A DNA stretch of 64,000 bases from Rubrivivax sp. SCN 71-131 (GTDB lineage Bacteria > Pseudomonadota > Gammaproteobacteria > Burkholderiales > Burkholderiaceae_C): assembly GCA_001724995.1 (NCBI GenBank), contig MEFD01000016.1:62001-126000 (forward strand), read 5' to 3'. The translations under genes and the position numbers were made by a program. The first letter of the stretch is position 1. The number at the start of each line of letters is the position of its first letter. This document shows, piece after piece, positions 40,502-47,002 of this stretch. Under the pieces are notes generated by a model that made no database searches, was not told the DNA's origin, and was given only the letters and a program-made list of their open reading frames with translations.

Positions 40502-41626
40502 CTACACCCGCACGCGCGACATCAGCGGCTCGAAGCGATAGACCGCGGAACGTCGGCCTGAAGCCTCGCTCACCGTCTGCAACAGGCCTTCCTGCAGCAG
40601 CACACGTGTGAAGCGCGCAGCCGTTTGCGACGGGATGCCTGCTTTGCTCGTGAATCGGCTGTTGCTGAACACCGGGTAGGTGAAGAGGTAGTCCAGAGCG
40701 GCCACAGCGAACTTCGATGACAACAGTTCGATGAAGCGCGGCTTCATCTCGTCATAGAAGTCGCTGATGCTCTGTGCCACGTCGAGGTTACGGACGGCCT
40801 GCTGCGCGACTGCCGCCAGGAAGAACTCGCACCAGCCGTCCCAGTCATCGTTGGCCGACACTTCCCTGAGGCGGTCGAGATACTCGTCCTTGCGGTCCTC
40901 GAAGTAGCGGCTGATGTAGAAGTGCGGGGCGCTGATGGCGCGGCCTTGCCAGAGCATCAGAGTGATCAGCATCCGGCCGACGCGGCCGTTGCCGTCCTCG
41001 AACGGATGAAGTGATTCGAACTCCGCATGGGCCAGCGCGGTACGCAACAACACGGGTTTGGCATCGTCGCCGGCCAGCTCGAACAGCGCCTCCATGCCGC
41101 TGGCCAGGTGCTCCGGTGCGATGGGCACGAAGCTCACCTTGCGGCTGCCGCGCTCGCCGATGTAGTTCTGCTCGTGCTTGTACTCGCCGGGGGACTTGTT
41201 GGCGCCGCGCCCGAACGACAGCAACTGGCGGTGGATGCTTTTCACGAGCGACTCGGCCAGCGGCCGGCCTTCCTCCATCTGTCGCTGCGCGGTGTTCAGT
41301 GCGCGTCGGTAGAGCGCCGTCTCGATCACGTCCGCCCTGAACTCGGACGCTGCCTTCTCGTCGTCATCGTCGAACTCGGCCTGCAACTGGAGGATCTCGT
41401 CCAGCGTGCTGATGGTGCCCTCCATCCGCGACGAGATCACCGCCTCCTGGCCGCGCAACGGGGAGAGGAAGATCTCGCTGTTGTGCATGCCGCGCAGCAT
41501 CTGGTCGTAGCGAGCCAGTGCGGCCGTGGCTTCCAGCAGCACCGGCATCAGCCGGGCGTAGTCCAGTTGGGGCGGGGGGAACTTGCCCAGGTGGTAGTGG
41601 ACGGCGTTGCTGGTGTCGAGGGTCAT
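40502..41626 (-). CDS. Fic/DOC family protein with N-terminal inhibitory motif and C-terminal winged helix
   Basis: A 374-residue Fic protein. Fic enzymes transfer AMP (or other phosphate groups) from nucleotides to target hydroxyls. The active-site motif is complete: HPFEDGNGRVGR (catalytic His about 207). An N-terminal SSRMEG at 65-70 fits the (S/T)xxxE(G/N) inhibitory helix, placing it in the self-inhibited class II. The C-terminal 80 residues look like a winged helix (FTSKAGIPSQTAARFTRVLLQEGLL), suggesting DNA binding. It is the only intact gene on the 2.4-kb tRNA-Arg element, and an array of TTGTCGTT sites stands before it. No separate antitoxin gene is seen. Confidence 0.92.
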   Translation of the reverse strand: MTLDTSNAVHYHLGKFPPPQLDYARLMPVLLEATAALARYDQMLRGMHNSEIFLSPLRGQEAVISSRMEGTISTLDEILQLQAEFDDDDEKAASEFRADVIETALYRRALNTAQRQMEEGRPLAESLVKSIHRQLLSFGRGANKSPGEYKHEQNYIGERGSRKVSFVPIAPEHLASGMEALFELAGDDAKPVLLRTALAHAEFESLHPFEDGNGRVGRMLITLMLWQGRAISAPHFYISRYFEDRKDEYLDRLREVSANDDWDGWCEFFLAAVAQQAVRNLDVAQSISDFYDEMKPRFIELLSSKFAVAALDYLFTYPVFSNSRFTSKAGIPSQTAARFTRVLLQEGLLQTVSEASGRRSAVYRFEPLMSRVRV

Positions 41627-41655
41627 CGGTGCTGGCGCTCTCGTTGTAGATGGAT

Positions 41656-41831
41656 TTGTTGTTAACGAACGTGCTGTATTTTATAGACAAACGGCGTTGT
41701 CGTTCATGGATTGATGTCGGACGAGCTTGTCGTCAACCAAGAGCCCGGCATGAACGACAAACGACTTTGTCGTTCTTCGATCAACGACTAGGTGCTTTGT
41801 CGTTCAAGAAGTCGAGTCAAATCAACGACAA
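41656..41831 (-). promoter_or_regulatory. fic promoter with an array of TTGTCGTT/AACGACAA operator-like sites
   Basis: TTGTCGTT or close variants occur at 41656, 41697, 41727, 41767 and 41797, and AACGACAA or variants at 41753, 41783 and 41824. They form palindromes AACGACAA-N6-TTGTCGTT at 41753-41774 (perfect arms), 41783-41804 and, with a weaker left arm, 41683-41704. The last one overlaps TATAAA (minus strand, 41680-41685), the likely fic -10. Spacing of like half-sites is 30, 40 and 30 bp, close to helical repeats. The C-terminal winged helix of Fic is a candidate binder (inference). Confidence 0.7.
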
Positions 41832-41913
41832 CCGCGTGCGGGGCAGATTCCCGGTGTCCTCGCCGCCACGGGCTCGGGGGCTGGCCGCTGGTGAGCTGCC
41901 AGCCCGAACCCGA

Positions 41914-42075
41914 GCATCGGGCGCCGCGCGGCGCGCTGTCGCCTGCGATGAAGCGCACCGCGCCCACGAGCCCGTCGCCGTCGCGCAGCGCGTCGCCGCG
42001 CCAGTCCGCCGGGATGGCTTTCAGCTCCGCCACGGGCCACTTCCGGCCGCGACCCGACTTGGGGCAGCGAGTCAT
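41914..42075 (-). pseudogene. N-terminal remnant of a tyrosine-recombinase integrase
   Basis: The ORF 41788-42075 opens with MTRCPKSGRGRKWPVAELKAIP and ADWRGDALRDGDGLVGAVRF, the amino end of a large group of site-specific integrases that have an ...IPADWxGDxLxDGDGLxGxVR arm-binding segment. After about 54 residues similarity fades and the ORF ends within low-complexity sequence before the fic operator. No catalytic R-H-R-Y core is present anywhere in the element. It sits beside the right att site, as expected for the gene that once moved the element. Confidence 0.6.
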
Positions 42076-42091
42076 CTCGAACTTCTCCAGG

Positions 42092-42112
42092 GGTCCACCC
42101 AGGGGTCCACCG
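42092..42112 (+). repeat. Right copy of the 21-bp repeat
   Basis: GGTCCACCCAGGGGTCCACCG, identical to 39948-39968 and in the same orientation. It lies just upstream of the integrase remnant and 117 bp before the right att repeat. Confidence 0.5.
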
Positions 42113-42229
42113 GAAACGGGATCTTGCGGGCAGATCCGGGATGGGTTGAGATGAAGTGCAGAGATTAAGCTATTGATCTACAAAGAAATTTACAGTCCCA
42201 GAAGATCCCGCAAAGTCTCGTTTCAATGC

Positions 42230-42316
42230 GCTACGAACCAAGGGGTCGTGGGTTCGAATCCTGCCAGCCGCGCCAACAAGATCAACGGGTCAGCTCTCAC
42301 GAAAGAGCTGGCCCGT
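42230..42316 (+). repeat. attR: second copy of the 87-bp tRNA-Arg repeat
   Basis: It contains the anticodon loop through CCA of tRNA-Arg plus the terminator stem, but no 5' half, so it is not a functional tRNA. It differs from the left copy at one base. It marks the right end of the integrated element; the 60 bp before it are unusually AT-rich. Confidence 0.9.
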
Positions 42317-42350
42317 CTTGCATTGGGGCGTGGAGGCTGCCGCTGGCGCC

Positions 42351-42374
42351 TACACGCCTACACGCCTACACGCC
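42351..42374 (+). repeat. Three tandem copies of TACACGCC
   Basis: Perfect 8-bp tandem triplicate just right of attR in non-coding DNA. No function is apparent; a slippage-prone microrepeat. Confidence 0.5.
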
Positions 42375-42446
42375 GACAGGATGCCTGCTTGTCGCCGGCG
42401 ACGGTGCGCGGCCACGGCGCGATCTCGGGTGGCGCGGCACGCCGTC

Positions 42447-43049
42447 TCACTTGCCGCTGATGCTGAACCAGAGTTGGTCGTAGTAGACGATGCCGCCAAC
42501 GCCGGCCGTGGGTTCGCCGAAGCCTACGAAGACTCGATCGCTGAAGGTGCCGGTCCAGCTTGTGTACTTGCCGGTGCCGCCGGCGATCACACCGTCGCCG
42601 CCACCGGCGACCACCACCGTGGCGCCGAGTTCGGGGTACCGGGGGGCCTTCAGGACGGGGTCGATCGGCGCGCCGCAAGTACCGTTAGCCCCCGATGCGA
42701 CGTGCAGTTCGCCTTGCGCGAGCGCGAAGACGATGAACTCGCTGAAGCACAGCGAACCGCCGGCGCCGAACGCGAAATCCCGGCCCCAGACGTAGGCCGT
42801 GCCTTTGGGCTGGCCGTTGCCCGGGTCGTAGACCGGAAACTGTGTCGTCGGGAAGCAGCGTCCGCTGCACCAGGCGTCGAACGCCGACGTCGCCGGTGGT
42901 GTCGCGGCATTCGCCGCAGGGACACCGTCAGCGATGAACTGGAGGTTCTGCGTCGCCGCGGCCGGACCGGCCCACGCCGCCAGTGCCACCAGCGCGGCGG
43001 CTGTCACCGACTTCGTGGCGCAGGGAAGCAAGGAATGGAGTGAAGTCAT
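42447..43049 (-). CDS. Hypothetical secreted protein, possible allene-oxide-cyclase/dirigent-like barrel
   Basis: From ATG 43049 (MTSLHSLLPCATKSVTAAAL) the product has 200 residues with a Sec signal ending near GPAAATQ. The mature part has four cysteines, two in the early SGRC/AWC region and two further on, and many short beta-strand-like stretches. The segment GGDGVIAGGTGKYTSWTGTFSD resembles the repeat-turn region of barrel proteins of the allene oxide cyclase/dirigent type, but I do not firmly recognise it. Orphan gene in the accessory region, immediately right of the tRNA-Arg element; periplasmic or secreted. Confidence 0.6.
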   Translation of the reverse strand: MTSLHSLLPCATKSVTAAALVALAAWAGPAAATQNLQFIADGVPAANAATPPATSAFDAWCSGRCFPTTQFPVYDPGNGQPKGTAYVWGRDFAFGAGGSLCFSEFIVFALAQGELHVASGANGTCGAPIDPVLKAPRYPELGATVVVAGGGDGVIAGGTGKYTSWTGTFSDRVFVGFGEPTAGVGGIVYYDQLWFSISGK

Positions 43050-43272
43050 GGCGGGCTCCGGTTGAGCAGTGGGCAGCGCCCGCAGGATTGGAGCGCTGCG
43101 TTGGTTTGTAAGCCTCTGCGGCGTGCCCATGGAGAGCGGAATCCCTGGGTCGCTCCATGGTGCAGGGGTGGCGGCGGCGTTGATGTCCCAGGAGCTGCCG
43201 CGCGGGTCCGGGGATTCGGCAGCAGGCATCCTGGCCGCCGATGATCCGAAGCCAGGCGCGCGTGGGCGTCCG

Positions 43273-43920
43273 CTAACGCAGCAGCCCCGGCACGTTCAGC
43301 TTCGCGAACCGCGCCATCATGTCCTTCGCCATGGCCGTCGCGTCGGTGGCACCGGCGCTGATCCAGAGATCGAGGTTCAGCATCGTGGCGCCTTTGCGCG
43401 CGAAGCCTCGCAATACGGTGTTGGAACCCTTGTGGCGCGCGCAATCCTCGGTGTACTCGACGTAGATCAGCACGCCGCCGGGCACCTTTTCCTCGCGCAG
43501 CGACGCCACCGATTGCACCGAGGCATTGGTCCTGCGCAGCTGCTCCACGCGCTGCGGCAGGGCCTTCCTCGCCGCCAGGATATCGGCGTTGAAGAGCTCG
43601 ACCGCCGCGTCGAGCATCGGCGGCTCCTCCCAGGCCGTGTCGCCCTTCAGGCTCACGCGCAGCTCCGGCCCGATCGTGATGTCGCAGGAACTCGGGCGCC
43701 CCGGGATCGTGGCACGCATCTCGCCCGAGAAGGTCTTGCCGAATTCGGTGGGCATGATGGCGAAGCTGCCGCGGGCGAGTTGCGCTCCTGCGGGCAGCAA
43801 GTCCGAAACCGCGGGAGGCAGCTTCTGCGCCTGGGCCGGCTGCAGGAGCAGGAACAGAGCGAAATACCCGACGACCGCAACCGAACGGCCGACGGGACGA
43901 AGAGACGCGTGCAGGATCAT
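43273..43920 (-). CDS. Hypothetical secreted protein
   Basis: Starts at ATG 43920 (MILHASLRPVGRSVAVVGYFALF) preceded by GAGGTGG; 215 residues. The signal peptide ends near QPAQAQ. The mature protein has two cysteines (SSCDITIG and EDCARHKGSN), a region of helix around AAVELFNADILAARKALPQRVEQL, and no motif that I recognise. The ORF-track start at 43998 adds 26 residues without a ribosome-binding site. It stands alone between the other orphan secreted gene and the restriction locus. Confidence 0.6.
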   Translation of the reverse strand: MILHASLRPVGRSVAVVGYFALFLLLQPAQAQKLPPAVSDLLPAGAQLARGSFAIMPTEFGKTFSGEMRATIPGRPSSCDITIGPELRVSLKGDTAWEEPPMLDAAVELFNADILAARKALPQRVEQLRRTNASVQSVASLREEKVPGGVLIYVEYTEDCARHKGSNTVLRGFARKGATMLNLDLWISAGATDATAMAKDMMARFAKLNVPGLLR

Positions 43921-44355
43921 GCAACCACCTCGGCTCCGAACCCGTGTCAGCGCCGTCGGCCATTCTATGGAACCTGCAGGGCGCATCCTCACCGGCATCG
44001 TGATCGACGTCCTGCGCCGCCTGCAGCTTCTGCAGGCGGCGTCCGCGCCAAGGGGCGATGCGCAGGTCGCATGGGCAGCCTTCGCCCTATCGGGTGCTGC
44101 ACGTCTGGCCTTGACTTCTGGCTCGCTCTTCTTTGCCGGAGGGCTTGCCAGGGGTGCTCGCGCCGCGCGACCGCGGGTCCGGGCAGGTGCTGTCCTTCGG
44201 CCCCTCCGCCGCCCCGCTCACGCCCGGGCACGCAGACCTGGCGTGGGCGCGATGCGGCGAGCCCGCATCAGGGGGCGATATCGAGGCCGCTGGCACGGGT
44301 AGGCGCCCGCCCGGCGCAAGGCCGACGCGACCGGCCTTCGATCGGCCGCGAAGGC
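43921..44355. other. Gap without a recognisable gene
   Basis: About 430 bp between the secreted-protein gene and the hsdM 3' end. No ORF here resembles a protein. The one structured feature is a 27-nt perfect inverted repeat at 44015-44041. An hsdS gene expected after hsdM is absent. Confidence 0.5.
44015..44041. repeat. Perfect 12-bp inverted repeat with 3-nt loop
   Basis: CGCCGCCTGCAG-CTT-CTGCAGGCGGCG. The stem is perfect and very GC-rich; no T-run on either side. It could be a transcription end for the secreted-protein gene region or a binding or recombination site. Confidence 0.55.
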
Positions 44356-45832
44356 TCAGCGCTTCACCGCCAGTGCCTCGGCCACGGTCTGGAACGCCTC
44401 CAGCGCCGCCTGCAGGTTCTCGACGATCTCGGCGGCCATGACATCCGGCGGCGGCAGGCCGTCCACGTCGTCCAGGCTCTCGTCCTCGAGCCAGAAGATG
44501 TCGAGGTTCAGCTTGTCGCGCGCGAGCAGTTCATCGACCGGGAACCGCCTGAAGCGCTCGCTCTCGCGCCGTGCACCGGGCTGGCCCACCCGATAACAGG
44601 CCGCGAAGTCCTGCAGGTCCCCGCGTGGCCAGGGGGTTCTTCTTCAGCGTGAAGTGCTGGTTGGTGCGCAGGTCGTAGATCCACAGCGCCTGCGTGTTCG
44701 GCTTGCCGTCGGCCCGCGGCGGGTGCTTGTCGAAGAACAGCACGTTGGCCTTGACGCCGGGCTTGTAGAAGATGCCGGTGGGCAGGCGCAGCAGGGTGTG
44801 GAAATCGAACTGCTCCAGCAGCCGCCGGCGGATGCCTTCGCCGGCGCTGCCGGCTTCGAACAGCACGTTGTCGGGCAGCACCACGCCGGCGCGGCCGCGG
44901 CTGCCCATCACCGTCATGATGTGCTGCATGAAGTTGAGCTGCTTGTTGCCGGTGGTGAACTTGAAGTCCTCGCGCTCGTAGTCCTCGCGCTCGGTGTCGA
45001 CCTCGCCGTCCTCGCCGATCACCCGGAAGCTGCTCTTCTTGCCGAACGGCGGGTTGGTGAGGATGACGTCGTAGCGCTCGCCGGGGTCGGCGGCGAGCGC
45101 GTCGACGTTGCGGATCGGACTGTCGCCGTTGCCGATGCCGTGCAGGTAGAGGTTCATCGCGCACAGGCGCACCACTTCATCGACGATGTCGTTGCCGCTG
45201 AAGGTCTCTTCGCGCAGCCGCCGCTGCGCGGTGCGGTCGCGCGCCTGGGCGCCGACGTGCTCCTTCATGTACTCGTAGGCCGAGAGCAGAAAGCCCCCGG
45301 TGCCGCAGGCCGGGTCGTGCACGGTCTCGCCGATGCGCGGGTCCAGCGCCGTCACCATCGCCTGGATCAGCGGGCGCGGCGTGAAGTACTGGCCCGCGCC
45401 GCTCTTCACCTCGGCGGCGTTGCGCTCCAGCAGGCCTTCGTAGATGGCGCCCTTCACGTCCACGCCGATGCCGATCCAGGTCTCGGCGTCCATCAGCGAC
45501 ACCACGCGCTTGAGCTTGGCCGGGTCGGTGAGCTTGTTCTGCGCGCCGCGGAAGATGGTGCCGATGAGGCCCTTTTCCCCCGCCAGCGCTTCCAGGGCGT
45601 GGCGGTAATGGATCTCCAGGTCGTCGCCGGCCAGCGGCGCCAGCCGGTCCCAGCGCCAGGCGGCCGGGATGGTGCTGGGCTCGCCCAGCAACTCGGCGCG
45701 CTCCTGGTCCATCTTCAGGAACAGCAGGAAGGTGATCTGCTCGACGTAGTCGCCGTAGCCGATGCCCTGGTCGCGCAGGACGTGGGCGTAGTTCCAGACC
45801 TTGCTGACGAGGGCGGTGTGGTCGGTGCTCAT
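44356..45832 (-). pseudogene. hsdM: Type I restriction-modification methylase HsdM, frameshifted
   Basis: N6-adenine methyltransferase subunit split into two frames. The first ORF (from ATG 45832) has the N-terminal helical domain (SKVWNYAHVLRDQGIGYGDYVEQITFLLFLKM), SAM motif DPACGTGGFLLSAYEYM, and catalytic motif ILTNPPFGKKSS. It follows the family to TLKKNPLATR and then goes out of frame. The missing C-terminal part continues in another frame at 44356-44589 (ERFRRFPVDELLARDKLNLDIFWLEDES). Removing one G from the GGGG run (CCCC on the plus strand, 44619-44622) restores LATRDLQDFAACYRVGQPG. The break may be real or a sequencing error. No hsdS follows. Confidence 0.85.
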
Positions 45833-45910
45833 GGGTGGGGAACCGGTCCGCCGGATAACAACAGCGAACTCAAGTCGTTGTTTCGATTGAATTTTTCCGG
45901 ATGTCTGGGT

Positions 45911-45936
45911 TTGTTCTCCGGGGCTTCGGAAAACAA
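45911..45936. repeat. Hairpin between the AlbA_2 remnant and hsdM
   Basis: TTGTTCTCCG-GGGCTT-CGGAAAACAA forms a 10-bp stem with one mismatch. It lies in the 108-bp gap between the two minus-strand genes. Weak terminator or regulatory hairpin. Confidence 0.35.
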
Positions 45937-45940
45937 GCGT

Positions 45941-46687
45941 TCAGCCCTGCGGGTCTGTTGCTCGGCGGGCGGCGTACCGTTGCTCCGGGTGCTTTTCCAT
46001 GCTCGGGATGGTGAAGGCCAGCAGCCCCTGCGCCACCATCGGGCTCAACAGCTCCTTCACCAGGTGCTTGTGGTCGCGCCGGCCCAGCAGCATCGCCAGC
46101 TCGCGGGCGCTGTGGGGCTTCCAGGCGCAGATGTCGAACACGAGCGCCTGGAGCAGTTCGCGCCCTGGGCGGGTGCCTCGTGCCGGCAGGCGTTGCACCA
46201 AGGCGGCTGGCAGCGGCCCAGGCTTGAGGGTTTGTGCGGCTGCCTGGGGGGTTTGTGGCCCTGCCTGGGGGGTTTGTGCGCCTGCCTGGGGGGTTTGTGG
46301 CTCTGTGCGGGAGGAATCTGCGCCGGCGGCCGGGCCCTCGGGCCTGACGAAGCCTGGCCCCGGCACGTAGTAGGTGCGGCTGCCACTGCCCTTCATGGCC
46401 AGCAGCCCCAGGTCGCGCAGCCGCCGCAGGTGCACCGAGGCGTTGAGCGTGTCCGTGCGATTGATGTTGCGGTAGGCCGCGTTGTCGATGGCGCCCAGCT
46501 CGCGCACGGCCACGAGCGCGCGCGCTTCCTCGTCGGACAGCGGCTCGGCCGTGAGCGCGCGCAGCCAAGCCAGGTCCACCGCACCCAGGAAGTGGTGGAA
46601 CAGGAAGGTGGCCACGAACTGGTCCGGTCGGCGGCTCGATTCGAAGGTGGGTGGCAGCAGGTCGTGCTGCTGCATCAGCTCGCGCAT
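45941..46687 (-). pseudogene. C-terminal remnant of an AlbA_2/HATPase_c_4-type regulator of restriction loci
   Basis: A 248-residue ORF starting mid-protein. Frame and sequence just before the ATG (SIRAMRELMQQHDLLPPTF) match the ...GIRRMRELM...LPxPEFE hinge that follows the ATPase-like domain in AlbA_2 DNA-binding proteins. A winged helix follows (LVAVRELGAIDNAAYRNINRT, LRRLRDLGLLAMKGSGSRTYY), then a repeat-rich linker and a second helical domain (RELAMLLGRRDHKHLVKELLSPM). Such proteins are often encoded inside type I R-M operons. The N-terminal AlbA_2 and ATPase-like parts are gone, replaced by the start of hsdR. Confidence 0.6.
46221..46304 (-). repeat. Four tandem 21-bp repeats encoding a TPQAG-type heptapeptide
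   Basis: Three near-identical GCCTGGGGGGTTTGTGNNNCT units and one degenerate unit in an exact 21-bp period. They encode (Q)TPQAGA/QTPQAGP/QTPQAAA in the AlbA_2-type remnant. Each unit also contains a run of six G. In-frame expansion or contraction is possible. Confidence 0.8.
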
Positions 46688-46699
46688 GGCGCGGATGCT

Positions 46700-46931
46700 C
46701 GGCCACGCCGCTGAGCGTGACGCCCGCCTTCTTCGCCTCGATCACGCCGCAGGCCTTGCCGCCCACGAACAGCAGGTAGTCGCAAGGGCCGCCCGGCAGC
46801 GGGAACTCGCGCACCGCGACGCCTTCGGCGGCGTGACGGTCGAAGCCCACCCTGTCCTGGACGGCCCACCCTGCGGCCACCAACAGGGTGTCGATGGCAG
46901 CCCGGGCTTGCGCTTCGGGTGGGAGGGTCAT
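46700..46931 (-). pseudogene. N-terminal remnant of type I restriction endonuclease HsdR
   Basis: From ATG 46931 the frame reads MTLPPEAQARAAIDTLLVAAGWAVQDRV, then VAVREFPLPGGPCDYLLFVGGKACGVIEAKKAGVTLSGV. This is the start of the HsdR_N nuclease domain with the PD-(D/E)xK-like D...EAK catalytic pattern. After about 75 residues the similarity stops at the join with the AlbA_2-type remnant. The motor (helicase) domains are absent, so no active restriction enzyme can be made. It marks a deletion that fused two genes. Confidence 0.7.
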
Positions 46932-47002
46932 GGGCGGTGCGCCGGAGTGTGGCCCGCGCAAGACGCGGGTCGCGGCGGGCCGCCCGCCCGGCGCCGCCGC
47001 CG

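Noticed and set aside
41788-42075. Intact 95-residue protein
   Set aside because: Only about the first 54 residues look like an integrase N-terminus; the rest is low-complexity and there is no catalytic core.
42230-42316. Second tRNA-Arg gene
   Set aside because: Lacks the 5' acceptor strand, D arm and half of the anticodon stem, so it is an att duplication and not a tRNA.
42351-42374. CRISPR-like repeat
   Set aside because: Only three contiguous 8-bp units with no spacers; no cas genes anywhere in the window.
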